Below are positions 39,427 to 49,501 of a DNA stretch of 64,000 bases, piece by piece. The position numbers were made by a program, and so were the translations under genes. Source of the stretch: an uncultured Bacteroidales bacterium (GTDB lineage Bacteria; Bacteroidota; Bacteroidia; Bacteroidales; FEN-979); the NCBI GenBank assembly GCA_903903985.1, contig CAIVAT010000013.1, forward strand, positions 1-64,000. Reading direction: 5' to 3'. The notes under the pieces are model-generated. The model ran no database searches and was not told where the DNA came from. It was given only the letters and a program-made list of their open reading frames with translations. How positions within the stretch are numbered: position 1 is the first letter of the stretch; each line of letters opens with the position of its first letter.

Positions 39427-40718
39427 CTTATAAACAAACCCTTGATTATCTGTATGCCAAGCTGCCGATGTATCACCGGGTAGGCGCCCAGGCATACAAA
39501 GCGAACCTGGACAACACCATCGCACTTTGCGAACTGCTTGACAACCCGCAACATTCCTTCAGGTCGATCCATGTAACCGGGACGAACGGCAAAGGTTCTG
39601 TTTCCCACATGCTTGCGTCCATTCTTCAAACGGCAGGATTTCGCACAGGGCTTTACACTTCCCCGCACCTGAAAGATTTTCGCGAGCGGATCCGTGTCAA
39701 CGGAAAAATGGTTTCCAAAAAATATGTAGGTTCTTTTGTTCAAAAATACAGGAAACAATTTGAACCTTTTAAACCCTCGTTTTTTGAACTCACCGTCGGC
39801 ATGGCATTCGAATACTTCCGGGAACAACAGGTTGATATAGCCGTTGTTGAAGTTGGTTTAGGCGGAAGACTGGATTCAACCAACATCTTAACCCCTGTGC
39901 TATCGGTTATAACCAATGTGAGTTTTGACCATATGCAGTTTTTGGGTGATACACTGGAAAAGATCGCATCCGAAAAAGCAGGCATCATCAAACCAGGCAT
40001 TCCGGTTGTGATCGGGGAAACCCAGGAAGAGGTTCGAACAGTGTTCCAACAAAAGGCCATTGAATGCAATTCAGATATCCTCTGGGCTGATCAACACTTT
40101 CACGCAGGTAATTTTATTTTGAAAGGCAAAGGTGCCACCAGGCTTTTGATGGATATTTCCCGCGATGGCGTACCCTATTTGAATCAACTTATATCCCCAT
40201 TATCCGGATCGTACCAGCGAAAAAATATTCTGACCGTCCTGGGTGTGTGTGATCAGCTTATCGAACAGCGGTTTTCGTTAACACCTGGGTTAATCAGGAA
40301 GGGTATTCAGGACACCATTAAAAATACAAGCCTGAAAGGCCGCTGGCAAATTCTGAACCGGAATCCACTGACCATTTGCGATACCGGGCACAATGAAGGC
40401 GGACTACTGGAGGTTCTCCGGCAAATTGCATCAACACCACATAGTCACCTTCATTTCGTATTTGGCGTTGTAAATGATAAACACCTTCCCCCTATTCTCG
40501 GCTTATTGCCGCGCACAGCAACGTACTATTTCTGCAAACCCGATATTCCCCGCGGCCTCGATGCAGGTGAATTGCAGCAACAAGCTAACGCAGCAGGTTT
40601 ACACGGTGCATTTTATCCGTCGGTAAAGGAAGCCTTGAAGGCAGCTCAATTTTCAGCAAGTGAAAAAGAGCTGGTTTTTGTGGGCGGCAGTACGTTTGTT
40701 GTGGCTGAGGTGGTGTAA
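39423..40718 (+). CDS. folC: Folylpolyglutamate synthase/dihydrofolate synthase
   Basis: IHVTGTNGKGSVSHMLASILQTAGFRTGLYTSPHL; VEVGLGGRLDSTNI; DTGHNEGG. Confidence 0.95.
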   Translation: MTYKQTLDYLYAKLPMYHRVGAQAYKANLDNTIALCELLDNPQHSFRSIHVTGTNGKGSVSHMLASILQTAGFRTGLYTSPHLKDFRERIRVNGKMVSKKYVGSFVQKYRKQFEPFKPSFFELTVGMAFEYFREQQVDIAVVEVGLGGRLDSTNILTPVLSVITNVSFDHMQFLGDTLEKIASEKAGIIKPGIPVVIGETQEEVRTVFQQKAIECNSDILWADQHFHAGNFILKGKGATRLLMDISRDGVPYLNQLISPLSGSYQRKNILTVLGVCDQLIEQRFSLTPGLIRKGIQDTIKNTSLKGRWQILNRNPLTICDTGHNEGGLLEVLRQIASTPHSHLHFVFGVVNDKHLPPILGLLPRTATYYFCKPDIPRGLDAGELQQQANAAGLHGAFYPSVKEALKAAQFSASEKELVFVGGSTFVVAEVV

Positions 40719-40758
40719 TACGTGACGCATGACATGAGTCGGGGTCTGGAAGGTAAAA

Positions 40759-40962
40759 CTAACCCCCTGAAATAAGATGAAGCACGTGAACTTCATCTCC
40801 TTCTTTGATCAGCGCGATGTCGTACCCTGTCTTTTTTATAAGGATACCATTGATCTTGATGACCAGCATCTTAAAAGTGAAATTTTTCAGCCGGAGAAGA
40901 TCTGTTACGGTCATCTCATCCCCTGCAAATTCTTCCCGGTTATTGTTTAACAAAATTTTCAT
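40759..40962 (-). CDS. thiS: Sulfur carrier protein ThiS
   Basis: 67-aa ubiquitin-like protein ending in GG. Confidence 0.85.
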   Translation of the reverse strand: MKILLNNNREEFAGDEMTVTDLLRLKNFTFKMLVIKINGILIKKTGYDIALIKEGDEVHVLHLISGG

Positions 40963-40972
40963 ATTTTCATCA

Positions 40973-41563
40973 TTACGCTATTTCACCATTTAACAGGATT
41001 TCCATCACCACATTTGCCTGCATGTTTGCAACCATTCCAACCCGAGGTGCGATGGGCGGCAGTTCCTGGCCAATCTCAGAAATTTCATCACCGCAAATAT
41101 AAATGTTATCTGCTTTGCGGCAATGAAGGGTGTTGTTCTTGCCCCATCCGGCCATTCCCAGGCCAATAACCAGCGGAACGAAGGGCATTTCTGAAAGAAC
41201 TGTTTCGATGATCATCTCCTTCTGATCTGCAAGGTCGAATGCTTCTACAATCACATCACACCCGGTAAAAACCGAAGCAATGTTCTCAGGTGCCAGCCGG
41301 ATATCATGCGCAATGATCTTTACATCCGGATTGATTCTGCCAATGTTGTCCTTCAACGCCACCGTTTTTTTCATTCCGACCTGGTCAAGAAAATAATATT
41401 GCCGGTTCAGATTGCTCTTGCTCACCCTGTCAAAGTCGGCAATGACCAAAGTTCCAAGGCCAACCCGTGCAAGGGCCACGGCACAGTTGGAACCCAACCC
41501 ACCGCAACCGGCAATACCGACTTTCCTGGTTTTCAGAATTGCTGAAATCTGTTCAAAAGTCAT
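40973..41563 (-). CDS. thiF: ThiF-family (short form) sulfur carrier protein adenylyltransferase
   Basis: GIAGCGGLGSNCAVALARVGLGTLVIADFDRVSKSNLNRQYYF. Confidence 0.88.
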   Translation of the reverse strand: MTFEQISAILKTRKVGIAGCGGLGSNCAVALARVGLGTLVIADFDRVSKSNLNRQYYFLDQVGMKKTVALKDNIGRINPDVKIIAHDIRLAPENIASVFTGCDVIVEAFDLADQKEMIIETVLSEMPFVPLVIGLGMAGWGKNNTLHCRKADNIYICGDEISEIGQELPPIAPRVGMVANMQANVVMEILLNGEIA

Positions 41564-41570
41564 TTCCCAA

Positions 41571-41586
41571 TCGTAAATCGTAAATC
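41571..41586. repeat. TCGTAAATCGTAAATC, 7-bp-period repeat (second copy at 24706-24721)
   Basis: Read directly in the thiF/mqnE gap, running into the mqnE stop. Confidence 0.6.
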
Positions 41587-42700
41587 AATTTATCTTGTTG
41601 TATCTCGAGTCCCTCTCGACCGGGGTTCGTTTTGCTCCTGTGATCAGGCTGATCATCTGCGATACCGTCATCACGGGATTTTGGTCCTCCGCACCCGCCA
41701 GTGAATAAATCCGGGTTGAATCGTTGATGGTCCCATCCAGGTCGTCAACGCCAAAAGAAAGGGATACCTGTGCAAGCCGTTTGCCAACTGCAGGCCAGTA
41801 TGCCTTGAGATGGGGGAAGTTGTCGAGATAGATGCGTGAGACGGCATACATTTTCATGTCCTCAATGACTGAAACCTCCGGAATACCCGACATCTCATTC
41901 TGGTTGTTTCTGAATTTCAAAGGAATGAATGCATTGAATCCGCGGGTGCGGTCCTGAACCTGTCTGAGTCTTTCCAGGTGGTCGATCCGGTGCAGGTAAT
42001 TCTCCTTATGTCCATATAGGATGGTGGCATTTGACGGTATGCCAAGTTGATGTGCCGTTTCATGTATCCGGAGCCATTCACCGGAAGTGGATTTCATACC
42101 GCAGATATCTTTACGAATGTTTTCATCAAAGATTTCAGCACCTCCACCCGGGATGGAATCAAGTCCACACGAAATTAGGTACCTGAGACCTTCTTCGATA
42201 CCCATGTGTGATTTTTTAAACATGTAATCGAGTTCAACCGCTGAATAGGCTTTTACATGGAGGCCTGCCCTGGCACCTTTTATCTTTTGAAGCAATTCTC
42301 CATAATAAAAGATATCCCGGTCGGGGTGGACTGCCCCGGTGATGTGCAGTTCTGTGACATTGTCTTCCTGTGCCATCACTTTTTGCAGGATCTCCTCAAC
42401 GCTCAATTCCCATTTTGTATTGCTGAAATGATGCGAATAGGAACAGAACTTGCATTTATTGACACAAATATTGGTTGGTTCAATATGAAAATTCCTGATA
42501 AAAAAAACGTCGTTCCCATTTTTACCCTGCCGTACCAGATTGGCCAATTTCCCAAGGAAACCCAGTTCACCTTTCTCGAACAGAACCACTCCCTCGGCTG
42601 GTGAAATTCGCTGCTGCAGTCCCACTTTCCGGGCAATTATCGCCAAATCATCCGGAATCGTTATCGTATCAAGGATTGTATCCATGCTTAGTTCCGTCAT
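41585..42700 (-). CDS. mqnE: Aminofutalosine synthase (radical SAM)
   Basis: NICVNKCKFCSYSHH (CX3CX2C); ELHITGAVHPD; GGGAEIFDE. Confidence 0.88.
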   Translation of the reverse strand: MTELSMDTILDTITIPDDLAIIARKVGLQQRISPAEGVVLFEKGELGFLGKLANLVRQGKNGNDVFFIRNFHIEPTNICVNKCKFCSYSHHFSNTKWELSVEEILQKVMAQEDNVTELHITGAVHPDRDIFYYGELLQKIKGARAGLHVKAYSAVELDYMFKKSHMGIEEGLRYLISCGLDSIPGGGAEIFDENIRKDICGMKSTSGEWLRIHETAHQLGIPSNATILYGHKENYLHRIDHLERLRQVQDRTRGFNAFIPLKFRNNQNEMSGIPEVSVIEDMKMYAVSRIYLDNFPHLKAYWPAVGKRLAQVSLSFGVDDLDGTINDSTRIYSLAGAEDQNPVMTVSQMISLITGAKRTPVERDSRYNKIN

Positions 42701-42755
42701 TATTTTTTGCTGGTCTTTATTTTGCTGCTTCCCATGGTCTTTCCAGGCTTTTCCG

Positions 42756-44417
42756 CTATTGCTTTATTATTTTCCGGACAAAAAACCGGTCACCATCGTC
42801 GATCGTCACAAGGTACATCCCTGCAGCAAATCCCGACAGATCAACCTGCCTGTTCTGGGTCATTGTACCATTCCATCTCATTTCGTAACGTTTGTTCCCA
42901 AACAGGTCATGAATGGTTACCTGAAGGAATTTTGTGCAACTCAATGAAACGCCGATATTTAACTTGTCCATCACCGGGTTTGGGAAAAGAGTCAACCAAT
43001 CGTTTTGTGCAGTTTCCGGAACAGATAACGCCCAGCCATTCAGTGTCATGACGTCTGTATTATTGGGATCAAGCCAGTATTTTAGCACGCTTGCTGAATC
43101 GGTTCCGTTCTGATCCCAATGGTAAGAGAACATGCCGTAGTAGTCCGGCAAATTCAAAGACATTGAATCACATGATGAATCTCCGCCTGTGAGGGTTCCC
43201 ACCAACCGTCCCTGGCTGTCGAACAAAGGAGAGCCTGATGAACCGCCTTCAGTCGTTCCGTGCCCGTTGGGGGTTCCTGTCCAGGTAACACGCCAGTGTG
43301 AAAGTGCCGGATTGCCAACCCAGTGCGATGGAGTGAGTAGTGAGGTATAGGTAGAGATTTTTTTGATGTCCCCCTGTGGGTGATGAATACTGGTACCGGA
43401 AGCACTTGCAGGGGTGGTTTCACGAGTCCAACCATTGAAATAGACGTTGTATGAAGCGGGGATTGCCGAAGATAACAGCACCAGGAAAAAATCAGACCCG
43501 GTGTTACCGGCATCACCTCCATGGGCTATCAGTGTGGCTCCAGATATTGATTTCAGTGGAGGTTCGTTCGCTGGATCCTTGCAGCCTGATCCCTGGTAGT
43601 TAAATGCAAACACCCATTGGCTTAAGTCAGTCGCAGTAGCCGATTTGCCGCAATGGTCAGCAGTAATCAGGTAAGGTTTTCCATCATTCCGTGTATTGTT
43701 GACCAATGACCCGGTACACCAAAGGGAGGAACTTCCCCGTTTAACCATGATCCGCGCCACACTGCGGATTTCCTTCTGCCAGTTGGTGCCTTCTGTGCAA
43801 TTTACATTCACTTCGCAGGGTCCGGAGCTGCCAAACCCGGCCGGTGTCCTGTCATCGCCCGATACCCCCCGGTATGCATGACCCAATTCTGAAATATGCA
43901 GCTCAGGCATGGAAAGATCTTCCGGAGCGTTGTATTCAATTGTGAGCGCATCCCCGTATATCAATCCTGTGGCGAAAGTTGACAGATTGTTGTTATTTAT
44001 TGAGGTAAATGCGCCAAGAAGTTGTGTCCGTTTTGGATTATATACAAATACTTTGCCCCCTTCGGGAACATGGTAACGATCAAAGTAAAGGATCAGCCCA
44101 AGTGCCCCCGGCGATTTAATGCTGAGCCGCCAGACTTTGGTTCCGCCGGCAGTTCTTTGCCATTGTCCTTGCTCAATCCCCAGATTAACAGGTAAGTTAA
44201 CGGCAAACCGGTAGGGTACGGGCGACTGATTATCCTCCACTGTCAATTTATCCACCGAAACGGGCTCATCAGCCCGATAAATGTTCGTGTCAGGGGCGAT
44301 GGATAAAGAAAAACTGCATGGCACACCCCCTGTACTCAATTGTGCCGACAGCGTCGCAGGCAAGGAAATGATAACCATTGCAATCATACAAAGGATGGCG
44401 TTCAACCGTGATTTCAT
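42756..44417 (-). CDS. Secreted trypsin-like serine protease (lysyl endopeptidase-like) with T9SS sorting domain
   Basis: LITADHCG, GGSSGSPLFDSQGRLVGTLTGG; C-terminal LFPNPVMDKLNIG...GMYLVTIDDGDRFFVRKIIKQ. Confidence 0.9.
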   Translation of the reverse strand: MKSRLNAILCMIAMVIISLPATLSAQLSTGGVPCSFSLSIAPDTNIYRADEPVSVDKLTVEDNQSPVPYRFAVNLPVNLGIEQGQWQRTAGGTKVWRLSIKSPGALGLILYFDRYHVPEGGKVFVYNPKRTQLLGAFTSINNNNLSTFATGLIYGDALTIEYNAPEDLSMPELHISELGHAYRGVSGDDRTPAGFGSSGPCEVNVNCTEGTNWQKEIRSVARIMVKRGSSSLWCTGSLVNNTRNDGKPYLITADHCGKSATATDLSQWVFAFNYQGSGCKDPANEPPLKSISGATLIAHGGDAGNTGSDFFLVLLSSAIPASYNVYFNGWTRETTPASASGTSIHHPQGDIKKISTYTSLLTPSHWVGNPALSHWRVTWTGTPNGHGTTEGGSSGSPLFDSQGRLVGTLTGGDSSCDSMSLNLPDYYGMFSYHWDQNGTDSASVLKYWLDPNNTDVMTLNGWALSVPETAQNDWLTLFPNPVMDKLNIGVSLSCTKFLQVTIHDLFGNKRYEMRWNGTMTQNRQVDLSGFAAGMYLVTIDDGDRFFVRKIIKQ

Positions 44418-44427
44418 GCGCTGATAA

Positions 44428-46254
44428 TTATGGATGGATAACGGAAATTTTACGCGTCACTTTATCCTTCTCCGTGGAAATTCGAAGGAGGTAAACCCCC
44501 TGAGGAATCTCATGGATGTCAAGGGTCACTTTTCCGGAAACAGGGACCTCCTTCCATGATGAAATAGTTTCTCCCAGGATGCTGATCATTTCAATATTCA
44601 CCGGCACCGGGCTGCTTACCGGGCAATTAATGTTCAAATAATCAGTTGCCGGGTTCGGAAAAACGACCAGGCGGCTCAGTGGACCGGTCTCATTCAAACC
44701 AACAGTGGAGGTGACGAAAATATCATCCAGCATAAAAATGAACCCGTCGTTTGTCACGCACTGGATGCCAAGATATATATCCTGGTTGGTATAATCCTGC
44801 AGGCTGTATGTCTTCTTCGTCCAATCAACAGGAGCAGCTTCAGGCTGAAGAGTTAACGGAATGAAACTGGAAGAAGCCAGGTCGGTGGTGGAAACAGAAA
44901 CATTGAAACGCTCATCTCCAAATTGGTTGTTAAAGGTTTTGACCCATAATTCAACCTGCGGGTTGATCCCGAGGCTGAGCTTTGGCGAGATCAGCCATTT
45001 ATCATTCGGGTTATTGGGCGGAGCTGATGAAAAACTGCAGCCAAGTTTCTGCCCGGAATGCGCTTGCAAATTTGTCATCGGCGGAGTTGTTTTTGCCGGA
45101 TTAAAACAAATATAAGCCATTGGTTGATAATTATTTGGAAAGAACACAGATTGAATTCCATAGGTAGCCCCTCCCTTTTTATCGATCACCATCCATGGGT
45201 CGAAGACCATATTAAAATCAATGACCTCTTCAAAATCCAGGGTAATGGAGGATGGATAGTCGGAAACACTGACATAGGCCGTTTTAGTAATGGAATCTCC
45301 GACGGATCCATTGCTCACCTTCAGGCTTACCGGGTAATTTCCGGGAGTGTTATACCTGATCCCGGTCGGGTTCTGGAGGATGGAAGTTGCAGGAATCCCT
45401 CCGGTAAATTTCCATGACCAGGTAACGGGCCCACCTGTAGACTGGTCTAAAAAATTAACTGTTTCGCCTGCCCGGAGTGAAGTTTTATCTCCTGAAAAAT
45501 CGGCAGTGAGGGATAAAGATGCCTGTGGCCTGATTTCGAGATCATCAATCATCATCAGGAAATGGTCATTGGAAGTACAGTTTATGGCGACGTACACCTG
45601 CTGATTGTTGTAATTGGCAAGTGAAAAATTCTTCTTGCCCCATGTGGTGGTGGTCTGCAATGGCTGGGCACCGGAAATTACAGTAAAACTCGCGGGGTTG
45701 TTATCTGTTGTTGAAACAGCCACCGTATAGGTGTCCAGCCCATAGGTGTCATTGTACGATTTAACCCAGAATGAGAAACTGCCATTGGAGCCCAGTTGAA
45801 TCCGTGGAGAGATGAACCAATCGTTGTTTGATGGCGGGTTGGATGAAAAACAGGCACCGAACCGCGCTCCGGAATGAGGCTGAATTGCCTGATCTGTGGC
45901 CATGGATGGAGCAACCAGCGCAGGATTAAAACAAAGGAAGGCCATGGGCCCGGTCTGATGAAGAAATGAATAACCGGTGATACCGTAAGTGTCATGCTTG
46001 TCGACATCATTTACCGTCCAATTGTTGAAAACGAGAGAAAAATCCGGTACATTTTCAAAATCCATGATGTAGGTGCCTGTATCGGGAGTTGCGGCGGAAC
46101 GATCAGGCTTTGCCGGATAGGATAAATAAAAACCAGCATGATCCATCTGCAACGACCCAACAGGTGACATCCGGCGAGCAATCCCCTGGCCCGACAATCC
46201 GGAAGACCCAATCAGAAAAACGATGGAAGCAAGGAGAAATAACCTGGTTTTCAT
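44428..46254 (-). CDS. Secreted protein: two choice-of-anchor (J-like) domains around a PKD domain, plus T9SS sorting domain
   Basis: Duplicated DFENVPDFSLVFNNW.../DFEEVIDFNMVFDPW... units; VFPNPATDYLNINCP...GVYLLRISTEKDKVTRKISVIHP. Confidence 0.82.
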   Translation of the reverse strand: MKTRLFLLASIVFLIGSSGLSGQGIARRMSPVGSLQMDHAGFYLSYPAKPDRSAATPDTGTYIMDFENVPDFSLVFNNWTVNDVDKHDTYGITGYSFLHQTGPMAFLCFNPALVAPSMATDQAIQPHSGARFGACFSSNPPSNNDWFISPRIQLGSNGSFSFWVKSYNDTYGLDTYTVAVSTTDNNPASFTVISGAQPLQTTTTWGKKNFSLANYNNQQVYVAINCTSNDHFLMMIDDLEIRPQASLSLTADFSGDKTSLRAGETVNFLDQSTGGPVTWSWKFTGGIPATSILQNPTGIRYNTPGNYPVSLKVSNGSVGDSITKTAYVSVSDYPSSITLDFEEVIDFNMVFDPWMVIDKKGGATYGIQSVFFPNNYQPMAYICFNPAKTTPPMTNLQAHSGQKLGCSFSSAPPNNPNDKWLISPKLSLGINPQVELWVKTFNNQFGDERFNVSVSTTDLASSSFIPLTLQPEAAPVDWTKKTYSLQDYTNQDIYLGIQCVTNDGFIFMLDDIFVTSTVGLNETGPLSRLVVFPNPATDYLNINCPVSSPVPVNIEMISILGETISSWKEVPVSGKVTLDIHEIPQGVYLLRISTEKDKVTRKISVIHP

Positions 46255-46362
46255 GGAGTAGGTTTTACGGATTTGAAAATACAAAGGTAATGCTTTCGGA
46301 TATTGTAAAAAAAGCTACTTTTACCGCCGCTATTATTTAATTATTTCTTCAATAAAATTCCT

Positions 46363-47793
46363 ATGAACCAGACCCTAAACCTGAAAAAAGACCCGCCGGC
46401 AGTACTTCGATGGATTGTGTTGATCTTCATCAGTCTGGCCATGTTTGGCAATTATTACATTTATGATTGTATCAGCCCCCTGGCTGATGTTTTGAAAACA
46501 CAACTTCATTTTACTGATAAAAATCTTGGGTTGCTTCAGGGGATTTATAGTATTCCGAACATCTTTATGGTTTTGATCGGAGGCATTATTATCGACAAGA
46601 TCGGGACAAAAAAAGCTGCCCTGATCTTCGCATGCCTTGTCTTTCTGGGTGCCCTGTTTACCACCATCAAAGGTGACATTGTGTTCATGGCTACCGGCAG
46701 GCTGATCTTTGGCCTTGGTGCTGAATCAATGATCGTTGCCATCACAACAATCCTTGCCAGGTGGTTTAAAGGGAAAGAACTTTCATTTGCCTTCGGGTTG
46801 AACCTCAGCATTGCACGATTGGGTTCATTTCTTGCACTCAACTCTCCAACATGGGGCAAATCGATGTTTGTCCACTGGCAGAATCCATTATGGATCGCTG
46901 TGGGAGCTGGTGTTATTGCCGTCATTACGCTGGTTATCTATTATCTGATCGATATTTATTCCGAAAAAAAATATTCACTTCAGAAAGAAGGCAACCAGGA
47001 TAAAGTTATTCTGAAAGACCTGTTCAAATTCGGGAAATCATTCTGGTTTATCACCCTGCTTTGCATTACGTTTTATTCGGCCATGTTCCCGTTCCAGACT
47101 TTTGCCGTAAAATTCTTTAAAGATGTTCACCTCGCCGGGCTTCCTGACGATGTTGCACGCGGCATGGGCGGATTTCTTTCCAGTCTGCTCACGCTTTCAG
47201 CCATGATCCTGACACCCATCTTCGGATTGTTATCTGATAAAATAGGCAAGCGTTCACTTTTGATGATGTTCGGTTCGCTGTTGATCATTCCCGTTTACCT
47301 GATCATGGGTTATGTTGTACATACGGTCGACATGCCCCCGTCGGTGGTCAGCATATTTTCTTCAGCCGACCAAAGTACCGGATTCTTTGGAGGAGTTGCC
47401 TATTTCGGCAAGATGATCGGAACCCTGTTCAGCTATTTCCCAAATATTGCATTCCCGATGGTGATCATGGGAATTGCATTTTCGCTGATCCCTGCCATCA
47501 TGTGGCCATCGGTTGCCCTGATCGTCGACAATTCCAAACTTGGCACCGCTTATGGTTTAATGACAATGATCCAAAACATTGGGCTTGCCGGTTTTAACCT
47601 CATGATTGGATGGGCAAATGACTTTTCCGGAGCCAGTGCTGCAAATCCACACGGTTATCACCTGGGGATGTGGATATTCAGCAGCCTAGGCTTCTTTGGA
47701 TTATTCTTTGCCTTTTTGCTCAGGCAAAACGAAAGAGGTCCGAATGCACACGGACTTGAATATGGGACAAAATACAACAAACGACCCCAGTAA
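46363..47793 (+). CDS. MFS transporter
   Basis: 12-TM-like hydrophobicity; GGIIIDKIGTKKAALIF and FGLLSDKIGKRSLLMM motifs. Confidence 0.88.
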   Translation: MNQTLNLKKDPPAVLRWIVLIFISLAMFGNYYIYDCISPLADVLKTQLHFTDKNLGLLQGIYSIPNIFMVLIGGIIIDKIGTKKAALIFACLVFLGALFTTIKGDIVFMATGRLIFGLGAESMIVAITTILARWFKGKELSFAFGLNLSIARLGSFLALNSPTWGKSMFVHWQNPLWIAVGAGVIAVITLVIYYLIDIYSEKKYSLQKEGNQDKVILKDLFKFGKSFWFITLLCITFYSAMFPFQTFAVKFFKDVHLAGLPDDVARGMGGFLSSLLTLSAMILTPIFGLLSDKIGKRSLLMMFGSLLIIPVYLIMGYVVHTVDMPPSVVSIFSSADQSTGFFGGVAYFGKMIGTLFSYFPNIAFPMVIMGIAFSLIPAIMWPSVALIVDNSKLGTAYGLMTMIQNIGLAGFNLMIGWANDFSGASAANPHGYHLGMWIFSSLGFFGLFFAFLLRQNERGPNAHGLEYGTKYNKRPQ

Positions 47794-48500
47794 TGAGGAT
47801 ACTCCTGGTTGCTGCTACTGTTTTTGAAATAAGGCCATTTCTTGACAAACTCACGCCGGCAGGAATACAGAATGCGAACCTGAGCCGGTACCAGCTTCAT
47901 GACCATCACATTGATGTGCTGATACCCGGAGTCGGAATGGTGCCAACCGCCTATTATACAGGCTTACAATTGGCGAAAGAGCATTACGACCTGGCCATCA
48001 ATGCCGGAATTGCCGGCACCTATCAAAAATCCCTATCCCTTGGATCGGTAGTGAATGTCGTCGAAGATTGTGTTCCTGAATTGGGGGCAGAGAATGGAGA
48101 ACAGTTCATTTCTGTTTTTGAACTGGGGTTGACCGATCCCGATTGCCCCCCATACAAGGGTGGAAAATTGGTCAATGATTTTCAAAATGACCCCATGTTA
48201 AATAACAACCTAACCGTTGGAAAACTTCCGAAAGCAAGGGCCATCACCTCCAATACCGTCCATGGCAATGCTGAAAGCATCGCACAGATCCGTAAGAATG
48301 AAAACCCCGACGTTGAAAGCATGGAAGGGGCTGCTTTTTTCTTTGCATGTTTCAGTGAACAACTCCCCTGCCTGCAAATCAGATCCATATCAAATTTTGT
48401 TGAAGAACGCGACAAATCGAGGTGGAACCTTGAGCTGGCCCTGAAGAACCTGAACAGGATGTTATATGCAATTCTGTCCTCATTTCGTGAAACAGATTGA
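47793..48500 (+). CDS. mqnB: Futalosine hydrolase
   Basis: MRILLVAATVFEI...GVGMVPTAYYTGLQLA...AINAGIAGTY...VESMEGAAFFFACF; TAATG overlap with the upstream gene. Confidence 0.88.
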   Translation: MRILLVAATVFEIRPFLDKLTPAGIQNANLSRYQLHDHHIDVLIPGVGMVPTAYYTGLQLAKEHYDLAINAGIAGTYQKSLSLGSVVNVVEDCVPELGAENGEQFISVFELGLTDPDCPPYKGGKLVNDFQNDPMLNNNLTVGKLPKARAITSNTVHGNAESIAQIRKNENPDVESMEGAAFFFACFSEQLPCLQIRSISNFVEERDKSRWNLELALKNLNRMLYAILSSFRETD

Positions 48501-48655
48501 GAGACCTCCATATTTTCATTGATATTTATTTCCATATATCATGATAAATCTCATGTTAATTAATTAACAGGTTAATTGTTTTGTTATTAGATTTGCTTTT
48601 TTACACTTTCCTTCGGGATTTGACTGAAAACGAAAAAATCTAAACAATTAACACC

Positions 48656-49459
48656 ATGTTGTCACTCGCGATCTCACCCTGTCCCAACGACACTTTTATT
48701 TTTGATGCCCTTATCCATAACAGGATTAATTTAGAAGGATTAAAGTTCAATTACCAGTTGCACGACGTTGAAACCCTGAATAAAATGGCCCTGGCAGGAA
48801 GTGCCGATATGATCAAGGTAAGCTTCTTTACCTACATGCTGCTTCAACAGAATTTTATCTTGCTTGATTCCGGGAGTGCCATGGGATTTGGTAATGGTCC
48901 ATTGCTCATCAGTAAGAAGGAATATACCCTGGAAGATCTCCCTGGGCTTACTGTTGCTATTCCCGGACAATATACAACAGCACATATGCTATTCCGGATT
49001 GCCTCTCCCGGAGTTAAGAAAAAGGAATTCATGTTGTTTTCTGAAATAGAGGATGCCGTTCTCACCGGAAAAGTTGATGCAGGGGTCATTATTCATGAGA
49101 ACCGTTTCACATATGAACAGAGGGGATTGAAGAAGATTCTTGACCTTGGAAAGTACTGGGAACAACTTACCGGATCACCAATACCGCTGGGTGGCATCAT
49201 TGCCAGAAAAGGGTTGGGCTACAATGTGATCAATAAACTCAACCGCATCATGTATCACAGTGTTGAATATGCCCTCAAGCACCCGGCCGAAGCCATGCCC
49301 TTTGTAAGGGAACATGCACAGGAAATGAACGATGCCGTGATGCAGAAACATATCCACCTGTATGTCAATGAGAATACACTGAGTATGGGAACAGGCGGCA
49401 AAGTGGCCCTGGCAAAATTGCAGAAGATTGCACGGGAAAAGGGGCTGATTAATGCGTGA
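48656..49459 (+). CDS. mqnD: 1,4-dihydroxy-6-naphthoate synthase
   Basis: LAISPCPNDTFIFDALIHNRI; LLDSGSAMGFGNGPLLI; GVIIHENRFTY; PLGGIIARKGL. Confidence 0.92.
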   Translation: MLSLAISPCPNDTFIFDALIHNRINLEGLKFNYQLHDVETLNKMALAGSADMIKVSFFTYMLLQQNFILLDSGSAMGFGNGPLLISKKEYTLEDLPGLTVAIPGQYTTAHMLFRIASPGVKKKEFMLFSEIEDAVLTGKVDAGVIIHENRFTYEQRGLKKILDLGKYWEQLTGSPIPLGGIIARKGLGYNVINKLNRIMYHSVEYALKHPAEAMPFVREHAQEMNDAVMQKHIHLYVNENTLSMGTGGKVALAKLQKIAREKGLINA

Positions 49460-49501
49460 CGCGTCATGCGTGACGGGACAAAAAAACAGTTACGATATTT
49501 T

